From the NCBI RefSeq assembly GCF_049860565.1, contig NZ_CP172056.1:1364001-1428000 (forward strand): a DNA stretch of 64,000 nt. The letters are read 5' to 3'. Origin of the DNA: Desulfitobacterium_A nosdiversum. GTDB lineage: Bacteria > Bacillota > Desulfitobacteriia > Desulfitobacteriales > Desulfitobacteriaceae. Every line of letters starts with the position of its first letter. Position 1 is the first letter of the stretch. Positions 1-8,260 of the stretch are shown piece after piece. The notes below the pieces were generated by a model. That model was not told the DNA's origin and searched no databases. It saw only the letters and a list, made by a program, of their open reading frames with translations. Position numbers and translations under genes: made by a program.

Positions 1-511
1 CAAAGCCCGCGGTTATCGTCAAGAAGCCGTGGAAAACCAAATGAATTTAATCATGGATGTCATTAAGGCTATTCGCAACATTAGAGCGGAAATGAATGTA
101 CAGCCGGGTAAAAAGGCAGAAATCCTTCTTGTTGCTTCAGAGGTTGTAAATCGTGAAATTTTAGAGGTGGGACGTTTGAATATCCAGCACTTAGCCGGCG
201 GTTCAAGTGTGGATATTGCGGCTGATGCGGATGCCAAACCGGCTCAAGCAGCAAGTGCTGTAGTAGGCGGGGTGGAAGTATATCTCCCTCTTCGGGGGCT
301 CCTCGACCTTGATAAAGAAATTGCCCGTGTTGAAAAAGAGATTGCACAAGCTAAGCAAGAACAAGCACGTTTTGAAGGAAAGTTGAGTAACCCGGGATTT
401 TTAGCCAAGGCACCCGAACAAGTTGTGGCTAAGGAACGGGAAAAACTTGAGGCGATAAATACCCGAATCAGTACCTTAAAAGTGCGTTTGCAGGAGCTTA
501 ATGAGGCTTAA
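1..511 (+). CDS. valS: Valine-tRNA ligase, C-terminal end (5' truncated by window)
   Basis: Partial gene, open from base 2 to a TAA at 509-511, about 169 codons. Valyl-tRNA synthetase charges tRNA-Val in the cytoplasm. What is visible is the end of the anticodon-binding domain, with the motif VIKAIRNIRAEMN, followed by the C-terminal tRNA-binding coiled coil, which starts near LLDLDKEIARVEKEI and ends near STLKVRLQELN. This helical arm is characteristic of bacterial ValRS. The catalytic HIGH and KMSKS regions lie upstream of the window. folC follows about 150 bases downstream behind a terminator; valS-folC order is common in Firmicutes. The GTG at base 29 is internal, not a start. Confidence 0.93.
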   Translation, partial: KARGYRQEAVENQMNLIMDVIKAIRNIRAEMNVQPGKKAEILLVASEVVNREILEVGRLNIQHLAGGSSVDIAADADAKPAQAASAVVGGVEVYLPLRGLLDLDKEIARVEKEIAQAKQEQARFEGKLSNPGFLAKAPEQVVAKEREKLEAINTRISTLKVRLQELNEA

Positions 512-561
512 AACCGAAATAACGTGGTTAATTAAGTCTCAATACAATGGATAATGTTGCT

Positions 562-598
562 GAGGGGAAGAGAATTTTCTTTTCCTCTCTCTTTTTTT
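562..598 (+). terminator. Rho-independent terminator after valS
   Basis: A 10-bp stem (562-571 with 578-587, two G-U pairs) and a six-base loop are followed by a T run at 592-598. It lies between the valS stop and folC, so folC probably has its own transcription signal. Confidence 0.75.
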
Positions 599-660
599 GC
601 AGGATTAAATGAGCTAAAGTGAGAAAAATAAAAAAATCTATTAGAAGGAAGGTAAAGATT

Positions 661-1992
661 TTGGAAAAAGAGAAAATGGAACAGATGTATCAAGAATCCT
701 TGCAATACCTAGTTAATTTAACGAAATTTGGAATGAATTTCGGGCTTGGACGTATACAAGCTCTTCTGCAAAGAGCCGGGAATCCTGAAAGAAAACTGCG
801 TGTCATTCATATTGGCGGAACGAATGGTAAAGGCTCCACCAGTATGATGGTGGCAGAAATTTTAGAAGAAGCTGGATTTAAGGTTGGGCTATTTACTTCT
901 CCTCATCTTAACGATTATCGAGAACGGATAACGATCAATGGACAAATGATTCCCAAGGCTGAAGTTATTCATTTAGTGCACACTCTGCGTCCGATGCTCG
1001 AGGAACTGGTTTGTGACGGAGTCGAACATCCTACAGAGTTTGAGGTGAGCACTGCTCTTGCATTTATGTACTTTGCTCAACAGAAGGTCGATTACGCTGT
1101 AATTGAAGTGGGGCTGGGAGGAGCTATTGATTCGACAAATGTGGTTGAGTCTTTGATCTCAGTTATTACAAATGTCGGCATGGATCATATGGACTACTTG
1201 GGTAAGACGATTGAAGAAATTGCTTCCGTTAAGGCAGGTATTCTTAAACCAAAATCAGTAGCAATTACTGCATCTGAGCGGCCGGAAGCCATAAAAGTCA
1301 TTCGGGAACGGGCAAAATCTTTGAACATTCCTTTATGGGTTATTGGAGAGGATGTTAGCTGGGAAAGCTGCTGGAGCGGTGAGTTAGAACAAGAATTTAA
1401 TCTCGTGGGTTTACATGCGAAGTATCCCAAAATACGTCTGCATTTAGTAGGAACTCACCAAATTAAAAATGCGGCAACAGCAGTAACAGTCTGTGAAATA
1501 CTGCAATCCCAATATGGGGTGAGGATTAAAAGAGAAGATATCTATAACGGTTTAAAAAAGACAACTTGGCCGGGGCGTCTCGAAGTATTATCCTTGAAGC
1601 CTAAAGTTTTGCTCGATGGAGCACATAATGTGGACGGAGCTAATTCGTTAGCTGATGCATTGAAGCTTTTTAAGCGCAGACGTCTTGTCTTATGTTTGGG
1701 AATGCTGGGGGATAAAGAGCGTGAAAAGGTGGTAGAGATTTTAACCCCGCTTGCAGATGAAGTCATAATTACCAAACCCAATTCTCCAAGAGCAGGGAAC
1801 TGGGAGTATTTAGCTCAGCTTACTCAAGAAAAAGGCTTGCCGGTTACGACAATTGAATCTCCTGCTTTAGCAGTTACCGAAGGATATAAAAAATTACAAT
1901 CTGAAGATATGTTATGTGTAACAGGCTCATTGTATATGATTGCTGAGGCTCGGGAAGCTTTGGTGGAGATTATTCGCCAAAAGAAGTCATAA
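661..1992 (+). CDS. folC: Folylpolyglutamate synthase / dihydrofolate synthase
   Basis: Mur-ligase-family enzyme that adds glutamate to folates and may also join dihydropteroate to glutamate, in the cytoplasm. The ATP-binding loop GTNGKGS is at residues 53-59, followed by the typical FTSPHL and the Mur central-domain motifs EVGLGGAIDSTN, TNVGMDHMDYLG and LLDGAHNVDG. At 443 residues it matches the usual family length. I chose TTG at 661 because AAGGAAGG at 645-652 sits 8 bases upstream. An in-frame GTG at 619 would add 14 residues but has no good ribosome binding site. It stands alone between terminator-flanked valS and the phosphate genes. Confidence 0.93.
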   Translation: MEKEKMEQMYQESLQYLVNLTKFGMNFGLGRIQALLQRAGNPERKLRVIHIGGTNGKGSTSMMVAEILEEAGFKVGLFTSPHLNDYRERITINGQMIPKAEVIHLVHTLRPMLEELVCDGVEHPTEFEVSTALAFMYFAQQKVDYAVIEVGLGGAIDSTNVVESLISVITNVGMDHMDYLGKTIEEIASVKAGILKPKSVAITASERPEAIKVIRERAKSLNIPLWVIGEDVSWESCWSGELEQEFNLVGLHAKYPKIRLHLVGTHQIKNAATAVTVCEILQSQYGVRIKREDIYNGLKKTTWPGRLEVLSLKPKVLLDGAHNVDGANSLADALKLFKRRRLVLCLGMLGDKEREKVVEILTPLADEVIITKPNSPRAGNWEYLAQLTQEKGLPVTTIESPALAVTEGYKKLQSEDMLCVTGSLYMIAEAREALVEIIRQKKS

Positions 1993-2045
1993 AAGGTAAT
2001 TGTCTCTGTTAAAACAAGGCGATTTGTGAAGCCATTTTTAAAAAA

Positions 2046-2088
2046 TTAACATAAACTTAACATTGAATCGTTCCATTTTTGATACAAT
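2046..2088 (+). promoter_or_regulatory. Pho-box-like direct repeats and extended -10 promoter upstream of the PiT genes
   Basis: Two exact TTAACA hexamers start at 2046 and 2057, 11 bases apart (one helical turn). This matches the TT(A/C/T)ACA tandem arrangement of the Bacillus PhoP box. An extended -10 (TGA followed by TACAAT at 2083-2088) lies 20 bases downstream. No good -35 is seen, as expected for an activated promoter. Assignment to PhoP is inferred from repeat pattern and the phosphate genes downstream. Confidence 0.55.
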
Positions 2089-2126
2089 ACTTGAGGATTT
2101 ATTTGTCGAAAAGTGGAGGTTAGATT

Positions 2127-2753
2127 ATGTTAGGTATTTCAGCAAAAGAAGATAAGTTTTTTATCCTATTCCGTCAATGTACCGATGTTGTCTGCAAAAC
2201 AGCTCAGAAATTTGAAGAGCTCATTAATCAAGAATCCATTTCAGACGAAGATGCAGAAATACTTCATCAAATGGAACATGAAGCTGATGATATTACCACA
2301 GAGATTACCGACCGGCTAAATTCGACCTTCATTACGCCGCTTGATAGAGAAGACATCTATACGTTAGCTCAGATGCTCGACGATGTAGTTGACCTTTCTC
2401 ACGGGGCTGTAGAGCGTATGTCACTCTATAAAACGCGTAAGCCTTCCATTGGGACGAAGGAACTTGTTCACCAAATTGTGAAAGCGGCTGATGAAATCCG
2501 AAAGGCTTTTCTATGCCTCAATAATATCCATTTCAAGAAACCGGAAATTCTCGCAGCATCGGAAGAGATTTATCATTTAGAAAGTCTAGGGGATTCCCTT
2601 TATCGTCAGGAAGTTGCATGGTTATTTGAACATGAGAAAGACCCCATTGAAATTATCAAATGGAAAGAAGTTCTTGAAAATATCGAAAACACGTTGGATC
2701 AATGTGAAACGATAGCTGATCTCCTTAAAGGAGTTGTATTAAAATATGATTAG
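2127..2753 (+). CDS. DUF47/PhoU-like Pit accessory protein
   Basis: 208-residue all-helical protein of the DUF47 (PF01865) family, relatives of PhoU that accompany PiT-type phosphate permeases and are thought to regulate them. Typical features are the acidic helical start (EDKFFILFRQCTD), EHEADDIT in the middle, and the metal-binding-type ITPLDREDIYTLAQMLDD segment. ATG at 2127 is preceded by GGAGG. The gene overlaps the permease gene by 8 bases, so the pair is translationally coupled. The upstream TTAACA repeats suggest induction by phosphate starvation, although PiT systems are constitutive in many bacteria. Confidence 0.9.
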   Translation: MLGISAKEDKFFILFRQCTDVVCKTAQKFEELINQESISDEDAEILHQMEHEADDITTEITDRLNSTFITPLDREDIYTLAQMLDDVVDLSHGAVERMSLYKTRKPSIGTKELVHQIVKAADEIRKAFLCLNNIHFKKPEILAASEEIYHLESLGDSLYRQEVAWLFEHEKDPIEIIKWKEVLENIENTLDQCETIADLLKGVVLKYD

Positions 2754-3753
2754 TCCTGGGGCTTTGCTCATTTTGGTGGTCTTTAGCGCATTAGCCTTTG
2801 ATTATATTAATGGCTTCCATGATACAGCGAACGCTATTGCTACAAGTGTATCAACCCGGGCGTTAACTCCAAGACGAGCCGTTGTACTTGCTTCTTGTTT
2901 TAACTTTTTAGGGGCACTTTATAGTACGGGTGTAGCACAAACGCTCGCGAAGGATATCGTTTCTCCTCAGTATGCGACTTCAGAAGTTGTGATTGCTGCT
3001 TTGCTTGGTGCAATTGTTTGGAATTTAATTACGTGGTATTTTGGGATCCCGAGCAGTTCGTCGCATGCGATTATTGGTGGAATGATTGGAGCGGCAGCAG
3101 CACATGCCGGATTTGGTATTTTACATTGGAATGGTCTTACCAAAATTGTTCTTGCTCTTATTTTTTCACCTATTGCAGGTATGATCCTCGGTTTTATAAT
3201 TATGAAGGCTCTCTTTTTTATCTTCAAGCGGGTAGCTCCTTCTAAAGTCAATCATGGCTTTCGCAAGATGCAGATTCTTTCGGCGGCGCTTCTTGCTTTT
3301 AACCACGGTTCAAATGATGCGCAAAAATCAATGGGTATTATTACCTTAGCTCTTGTAGCTGTTGGAATGCAGGCGTCTACAAATCTTGTTCCCCCGCTGT
3401 GGGTTAAAATCGCCTGTGCTTTAGCAATGGCTGCAGGTACCTCTATTGGTGGATGGCGGATCATTCGGACGATGGGCGGTAAAATTTTTAAACTTGAACC
3501 CATCAATGGATTTGCCGCAGATCTAAGCTCTTCACTTGTCATTTGGACTGCAACTGCTTTCCCAGGTTTACACCTTCCCGTATCGACAACACATGTTGTT
3601 TCAGGTTCAATCATGGGTGTAGGAAGTGCCAAGCGGGTCTCAGCTGTCCGCTGGGGAGTTGCGGAGCAAATGCTGATGGCGTGGGTTGTCACCATTCCCA
3701 GTACAGCGTTAATCGCCGGTTTTATCTTTAAGATTATTTCCTTAGTAATCTAA
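2746..3753 (+). CDS. pit: PiT-family inorganic phosphate permease
   Basis: 335-residue integral membrane protein of the PiT (PF01384) family, which imports phosphate (often as metal-phosphate) using the cation gradient. The duplicated family signature is present: GFHDTANAIATSVSTRAL near the N-terminus and NHGSNDAQKSMGIITLAL in the second half. GIPSSSSHAIIGG and PVSTTHVVSGSIMG are the matching half-domain loops. It has about ten hydrophobic segments and normal length. It overlaps the DUF47 gene and is followed by a terminator, making a two-gene operon. Confidence 0.95.
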   Translation: MISPGALLILVVFSALAFDYINGFHDTANAIATSVSTRALTPRRAVVLASCFNFLGALYSTGVAQTLAKDIVSPQYATSEVVIAALLGAIVWNLITWYFGIPSSSSHAIIGGMIGAAAAHAGFGILHWNGLTKIVLALIFSPIAGMILGFIIMKALFFIFKRVAPSKVNHGFRKMQILSAALLAFNHGSNDAQKSMGIITLALVAVGMQASTNLVPPLWVKIACALAMAAGTSIGGWRIIRTMGGKIFKLEPINGFAADLSSSLVIWTATAFPGLHLPVSTTHVVSGSIMGVGSAKRVSAVRWGVAEQMLMAWVVTIPSTALIAGFIFKIISLVI

Positions 3754-3775
3754 ATACATGAATAAGTTAAATTGT

Positions 3776-3817
3776 AATAAGCGAGTTGATTCAAGGGAAT
3801 TAACTCGCTTATTTTTT
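3776..3817 (+). terminator. Terminator after pit
   Basis: A perfect 12-bp stem pairs 3776-3787 with 3802-3813. It can be extended inward with one G-U pair, and it runs into a T tract. Confidence 0.85.
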
Positions 3818-3914
3818 ATTCTGATCGTATTCATTACAGCATAGATTGGTTTAAAAGGAGTTGTCCATATAATTTTGATTGTTATAAGTGTTTGATAACG
3901 GGGGAGGCTGGAGC

Positions 3915-4628
3915 ATGAAAACGAGAACTTACTGGAAAATGGGGGGCCTTGGACTTATAATATTTTGTATATTTGTATGGATGACCTGGTATCTTGGCAA
4001 TACTTTTGTTAGAATAGTAAGTACACCTAAAATAGACTTGCTCCAAACTGCCCCAGATTCTATGAAAACAATGAACATAGACTTTATGCAAAATGAGCTT
4101 GACTTTTGGACATGTCAAGCAGGTACTTTTCAAACAGAAGAAAATGCTAGGCAAGAAAAAAGACGTTTAGAACTTCAGGGCTGGGAAGCACAAGTTATAA
4201 GTCAGAAGCCATGGGTTGTAGTTATTGGTTTTGCACATGCACAAGGAGAATTGACTTCGCTTCAAAACGTGCTCAAAGAGAGGGGGGTCAAAACATTAAC
4301 TAAACATATCGTTATTCCTGGGCAGAACTTCCGGATTACTGGAAGCGGAGCCGCACAAACAGCACAGATTCTCCTGGCAATCCAGAACTTTCTTACCGAA
4401 AAACCTGAAAAACGAGGGGATACTATATCCCAATTAGAGAAAGAAATCTCAATTGCATGGCCTCAAAAATTGGATCAATTACAACAGGCAACCGCCTATG
4501 TCCTAAAGGCGGAAGGAACGTTGGAGAGCAATTCTCAGCGGCAGGCAGAGCTAAGACTTTTTGCAGAAGATCAGTCTGTATTGGAGTATTCTCCCAAAAT
4601 AATAGACAGTTCTAAAATTAGAGAATAA
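3915..4628 (+). CDS. Membrane-anchored SPOR-domain protein
   Basis: 237-residue protein with one N-terminal membrane segment (about residues 9-30, LGLIIFCIFVWMTW) and an extracytoplasmic SPOR-like domain at about residues 60-130 (FWTCQAGTFQTEENA, LELQGWEAQVI, PWVVVIGF). SPOR domains bind peptidoglycan stripped of stem peptides at septa or cortex. The C-terminal 100 residues are helical and unassigned. I chose ATG 3915 because GGGGGAGG lies 8 bases upstream; GTG 3888 would place that site inside the gene. It has its own small unit between the pit terminator and the rex promoter. A role in division or sporulation is inferred. Confidence 0.75.
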   Translation: MKTRTYWKMGGLGLIIFCIFVWMTWYLGNTFVRIVSTPKIDLLQTAPDSMKTMNIDFMQNELDFWTCQAGTFQTEENARQEKRRLELQGWEAQVISQKPWVVVIGFAHAQGELTSLQNVLKERGVKTLTKHIVIPGQNFRITGSGAAQTAQILLAIQNFLTEKPEKRGDTISQLEKEISIAWPQKLDQLQQATAYVLKAEGTLESNSQRQAELRLFAEDQSVLEYSPKIIDSSKIRE

Positions 4629-4643
4629 TTCGACAAAAAGAAT

Positions 4644-4671
4644 TTGCCTTTTTTAAGCTTAGTGATATAAT
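4644..4671 (+). promoter_or_regulatory. Sigma-A type promoter of rex
   Basis: TTGCCT (4644-4649), a 16-base spacer, and TATAAT (4666-4671), preceded by an extended TGA (4663-4665). It is placed about 45 bases upstream of the rex start. Confidence 0.7.
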
Positions 4672-4716
4672 TAACTTACTATTATTTTAATTCGAAGATT
4701 GAAACGAGGGATCTGG

Positions 4717-5349
4717 TTGAAGACACTAAAAATACCTGAAGCAACAATTATTCGTCTTTCGGTGTATTCACGATATTTAACTGAAGTTGACCGAAAAGGA
4801 ATTGTTACGATTTCTTCAGGAGATGTAGCGGAGGGTGTGGGCGTAAGCCCCGCACAAGTTCGTAAAGACTTAGCGTATTTTGGAGAATTTGGAACCCGAG
4901 GTGTAGGTTATAACGTTAAGGACTTGCATCATCATATTTTAAAAATCTTAGGACTTGCCCAAGACTGGAGTGTAACACTCGTCGGCTTAGGAAACTTAGG
5001 CTTAGCGCTTAGCTCTTATAAGGGATTTAGAGAACGCGGATTTGTGATCACAAGCATTTTTGATAATGATCCCCATAAGATTGGAACCCAAATTAAGGAT
5101 GTCGAAGTTATGTCGCTCGAAAAACTCGAAGAGGTTGTTGCAGCGAATAAAACTCAGATTGGGATTATCGCAGTACCCGCTGCTGCTGCTCAGGATATTG
5201 CCGATAAGCTTGTTGCTTCGGGAGTAAAAGCAATTCTCAATTTTGCACCGGGCGTTCTTAATGTGCCCCCTGAAGTTGAATTGAGAAATGTTGATTTAGC
5301 GGTTAACCTCGAAGTATTAACCTTTAATGTAGGAGCTCAACGCTTTTAG
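4717..5349 (+). CDS. rex: Redox-sensing transcriptional repressor Rex
   Basis: 210-residue NADH/NAD+ sensor that represses fermentation and respiration genes when NAD+ is high. An N-terminal winged helix starts KIPEATIIRLSVYSRYL and holds the recognition region VSPAQVRKDLAYFGEFGTRG. A Rossmann fold with the nucleotide loop VGLGNLGLAL and a C-terminal domain-swap helix follow. TTG 4717 is preferred: GAGGG at 4706-4710 precedes it and the protein then begins like other Rex proteins. TTG 4699 would add six residues. I did not find a convincing Rex operator (TTGTTAA-type dyad) next to it. Confidence 0.95.
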   Translation: MKTLKIPEATIIRLSVYSRYLTEVDRKGIVTISSGDVAEGVGVSPAQVRKDLAYFGEFGTRGVGYNVKDLHHHILKILGLAQDWSVTLVGLGNLGLALSSYKGFRERGFVITSIFDNDPHKIGTQIKDVEVMSLEKLEEVVAANKTQIGIIAVPAAAAQDIADKLVASGVKAILNFAPGVLNVPPEVELRNVDLAVNLEVLTFNVGAQRF

Positions 5350-5407
5350 TTGAAAAATGAGAAGTGCTTAAAGGAAACCACCTAAAAAATACATAGTGAT
5401 TGATTAA

Positions 5408-5437
5408 GAAAGTAAGGCAGTTTGTCTTACTTTTTTC
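5408..5437 (+). terminator. Terminator after rex
   Basis: A short stem centred on AAGTAAGGCA and TGTCTTACTT (one G-U pair) with a three-base loop, followed by six T residues. Confidence 0.75.
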
Positions 5438-5502
5438 ATTTATAAGAGTAAAGAAAAACCAAGTAAATAAAAATAACTATAGGGAAAACTATGGTCAGAG
5501 AA

Positions 5503-5546
5503 TTGAATCGATAAACAAATAAATGTATAATGTATACAATATACAT
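5503..5546 (+). promoter_or_regulatory. aspA promoter with overlapping 7-3-7 palindrome
   Basis: TTGAAT (5503-5508), a 17-base spacer, then TATAAT (5526-5531). A perfect inverted repeat, ATGTATA-CAA-TATACAT (5530-5546), starts on the last bases of the -10 and covers the likely start point. This is the position of a repressor operator. The TGTATACA core is GntR-like, but the regulator is unknown. Confidence 0.6.
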
Positions 5547-5658
5547 GACGGATCTGCTCTTTTTAAATGTCATGCACTCGCAGAAAACCCGTGAATACAT
5601 TTCATGTAGATTCTATTTAAAAAAATTAAGTTCAGTATTAAAGGGGGATTTTTCAAGG

Positions 5659-7065
5659 ATGCGCAAGGAAAAAGATTTAATCGGATTTCATGAGGTACCG
5701 GATGAGGTTTACTATGGAATCCAGACTATCCGTGCTATGGAAAATTTCCCGATTACCGGATATCATCCTCATGTGGAATTGATCCGGGCACTGGGGTGGG
5801 TAAAGGCTGCAGCGGCTTTGGCAAATATTAAAGTCGGAGCTTTAAGCCCGAGCGTGGGGAAGGCAATAGTCCAAGCAGCTCGAGAGGTTACAGAAGGAAA
5901 ATTTAATCAACAATTTGTTGTTGATGTAATTCAAGGCGGGGCAGGGACATCAATGAATATGAATGCTAACGAGGTCATTGCCAACCGTGCTATCGAGCTT
6001 ATGGGAGGAACTAAAGGGGAATATGCTAAAGTTCATCCTAATTCGCATGTGAATATGGCCCAAAGTACAAATGATGTTTTCCCGACGGCAATTCGAATCG
6101 CTTGCCTTAATGTGTCCAAGGACCTGCTCAGCGCTTTAGAGGAACTCAAAGCAGAGTTTAATAAAAAGGCAAAAGAGTTTGATTCAATTCTTAAAATGGG
6201 CCGGACTCATCTTCAGGATGCTGTACCGATTCGGTTAGGACAAGAATTTGCGGCATATGGACAAATGCTGGAGAGAGATATCCGCCGGATTCAAGAAGCG
6301 ACGAAGTCCCTTTGTATCATCAATATGGGCGCAACCGCAGTTGGGACAGGTTTAAATGCCGACCCAAAATATATTGAAGCCGTAAGCGAGTTATTGCGAG
6401 AGTTAACGGGTCTTCCTTTAATACGGGCCAATAATCTGGTGGATGCTACGCAAAATACGGATGCCTTTTTAGAAGTATCCGGTGCCTTAAAAACGTTGGC
6501 TGTAAATCTTTCAAAGATTGCGAATGACTTAAGGTTAATGGCTTCCGGCCCACGTACGGGCTTTGGAGAAATTAATCTCCCGCCGATGCAGCCTGGATCA
6601 TCGATCATGCCGGGAAAAGTGAATCCGGTTATGGCCGAGGTAGTGAATCAGGTTTCTTTTCAAGTACAGGGAAATGATTTTACAATTGCTTTAGCCTGCG
6701 GAGCGGGTCAGCTAGAGCTGAATGTCATGGAGCCCGTCATTGTCTTCAATTTACTTCAGTCCTTAGATATATTAAGAAATGTTTTAAGAGTTTTTAGGGA
6801 ACGTTGTGTTGCAGGAATAACAGCAAATCAGTCACGTTGCCGAGAACTTGTTGAAAACAGTGTTGGCATCATAACAGCCATTAATCCTCATGTTGGCTAC
6901 GAAGTGGCTTCACAAATTGCTAAAGAAGCAATTACCACAGGAAGGCCAGTCCGGGATATTGTCCTGGAAAAAGGTGCACTCACATCACGTGAACTAGATG
7001 TAATCTTAAATCCCTTTGAGATGACGGAACCGGGTATTTCGGGAGCAGAATTGCTTAAACGGTAA
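5659..7065 (+). CDS. aspA: Aspartate ammonia-lyase (aspartase)
   Basis: 468-residue cytoplasmic enzyme of the aspartase/fumarase superfamily. It deaminates L-aspartate to fumarate and ammonia, feeding fumarate respiration or anaplerosis. Diagnostic segments are VYYGIQTIRAMENFPITGY near the N-terminus, GGAGTSMNMNANEVI, HVNMAQSTNDVFPTAIRI, and the flexible signature loop GSSIMPGKVNP at about 313-323. The opening segment and TGLNADPKYIE are closer to AspA than to class II fumarase (FumC), though fumarase cannot be excluded without an alignment. I chose ATG 5659, behind AAGGGGG; the open frame upstream to 5530 crosses the promoter dyad and is not coding. It stands alone. Confidence 0.9.
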   Translation: MRKEKDLIGFHEVPDEVYYGIQTIRAMENFPITGYHPHVELIRALGWVKAAAALANIKVGALSPSVGKAIVQAAREVTEGKFNQQFVVDVIQGGAGTSMNMNANEVIANRAIELMGGTKGEYAKVHPNSHVNMAQSTNDVFPTAIRIACLNVSKDLLSALEELKAEFNKKAKEFDSILKMGRTHLQDAVPIRLGQEFAAYGQMLERDIRRIQEATKSLCIINMGATAVGTGLNADPKYIEAVSELLRELTGLPLIRANNLVDATQNTDAFLEVSGALKTLAVNLSKIANDLRLMASGPRTGFGEINLPPMQPGSSIMPGKVNPVMAEVVNQVSFQVQGNDFTIALACGAGQLELNVMEPVIVFNLLQSLDILRNVLRVFRERCVAGITANQSRCRELVENSVGIITAINPHVGYEVASQIAKEAITTGRPVRDIVLEKGALTSRELDVILNPFEMTEPGISGAELLKR

Positions 7066-7500
7066 GCATTTCTTTCTATCTCCGCTTCCAGTGCACCCTC
7101 GTCTCAGGCCAAGGCGCTTGCAGACCAAACTAAGACACTGGCTCTCTATTCTTGGGTCACGGGTGGTCGCGTGTTTTCGCGCGATTGGCTTTGCAGTCAA
7201 TCGCACTTGTTTCCTTGGCACACGCGACACTTGACACGTCCTGTGTCATCGCCGCCAAAATCCGAAGTCCATGGATGGACAAGTGTTGTCGGAACCATGG
7301 ATGGTGGCAGGCGACGTCTCCTGACTCTGTTGGCGGTTGCGCAACCTGTCGCCGTTAAGACATCTTCTATAGCAGGCGGCTTGGGGCGAAACCCTCCACT
7401 GGAGGCTTTCGGTCCCGATGCGCAACCCTTATATTATTTAGAATCGCCACTGTCTAAGTTTGGTTAGCTGCTCGCTTAAAGGTCTTTCACTGAGGAGTGT
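7066..7500. repeat. GC-rich intergenic repeat, copy R1 (no credible gene)
   Basis: About 430 bases without a gene between aspA and the regulator at 7642. It shares short landmarks with three other intergenic stretches of this window: AGACCAAACTAAGA near 7120, a GCCAAAAT-type stretch near 7253, and CGTCTCCTGACTCTGTTGGC near 7313 followed by a GGTTGCGCAACC dyad. It also contains the dyad GCGATTG...CAATCGC (7181-7187 with 7198-7204) and two CCATGGATGG words. Open frames at 7152-7358 and 7171-7467 have no ribosome binding site and look incidental. Function unknown. Confidence 0.5.
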
Positions 7501-7538
7501 CCTGGAAGCTGGGTCGTTTATCGCTGTTGTTTATAGAC

Positions 7539-7594
7539 TTGACAATAACTATCTAATTTGATTATTATCTAATTAGATAATAATCAAATTAGAT
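7539..7594 (+). promoter_or_regulatory. Promoter with a perfect 44-bp palindromic operator
   Basis: TTGACA (7539-7544), an 18-base spacer and TATTAT (7563-7568). Bases 7551-7594 form a perfect palindrome with two 22-base arms and no loop; the repeated word is ATCTAAT/ATTAGAT. It covers the -10 and start region about 50 bases upstream of the ArsR-type gene, as expected for autorepression of the regulator-exporter operon. A hairpin in the transcript is also possible. Confidence 0.75.
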
Positions 7595-7641
7595 GAACAA
7601 CTTATACATAATGAGAGTACGTTTATAAGGAGGAAAAACTT

Positions 7642-8256
7642 TTGCAGCTCAATCGGATTGTCAATTTTCACAAGGCGCTGTCTGATCCTACACGGATTCG
7701 TATTCTAGCACTTTTGGCAAAAGAACCTTATCATGGTCAGGCTCTTGCAGAACGTCTTGGAATCACCCCTCCGACGATTACTCATCATATGGCAAAACTT
7801 CGCGAAGCTGGATTGGTAAAATCAAGACGAGAGAAAAACACAATCTATTTTTATTTAGAAGAGAAATCATTGCAACGAGATATCCAGGCTACATTATATG
7901 TTATTCTCGACTCATCCCTGAGCCGGATATCGAGTCATGAGGGAGGAGAAAAGAATATCTTGGATGCCCGGAAAGAAAAAGAACGAGAGGCTGTTCTCAG
8001 AAATTTCTTCACGCCTGAGGGAAAGCTAAAACAGCTTCCTGTACAACGCAAGAAAAAAAGAATTGTTTTGGAACGAATATTAGAGAAACTTGAAATTGGA
8101 CATAAATATTCGGAAAAGGAGATCAATGAGCATATAAAAAAATTTCATCCGGATTACGCCACCCTTCGGCGTGAGTTTATTATCAACCATTATATGTATC
8201 GGGAAAATGGAATCTATGAAATGAACCCTCCGGAATTGTGGTCAAACGAGGATTAA
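7642..8256 (+). CDS. ArsR-family regulator with C-terminal DUF2087
   Basis: 204-residue DNA-binding protein. Residues 1-75 form an ArsR-type winged helix (HKALSDPTRIRILALLA, LGITPPTITHHMAKLREAGL, then a wing with TIYFYLEEKS). Residues about 130-195 match DUF2087 (IVLERILEKLEIGHKYSEKE, HPDYATLRREFI), which often follows HTH domains. No metal-binding cysteines are present, so it is not a classic arsenic sensor. TTG 7642 lies 8 bases after AAGGAGG. The MFS gene begins 4 bases after its stop, and the 44-bp palindrome upstream is its probable operator. The ligand is unknown, possibly a drug exported by its partner. Confidence 0.85.
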   Translation: MQLNRIVNFHKALSDPTRIRILALLAKEPYHGQALAERLGITPPTITHHMAKLREAGLVKSRREKNTIYFYLEEKSLQRDIQATLYVILDSSLSRISSHEGGEKNILDARKEKEREAVLRNFFTPEGKLKQLPVQRKKKRIVLERILEKLEIGHKYSEKEINEHIKKFHPDYATLRREFIINHYMYRENGIYEMNPPELWSNED

Positions 8257-8260
8257 GAAA

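Noticed and set aside
29..511. GTG at base 29 as a gene start
   Set aside because: The frame is open from base 2 and the protein is the C-terminal end of ValRS.
7152..7467. Open frames of 68 and 98 codons between aspA and the ArsR-type gene
   Set aside because: They overlap each other in different frames, lack ribosome binding sites and lie in a repeat with dyads.
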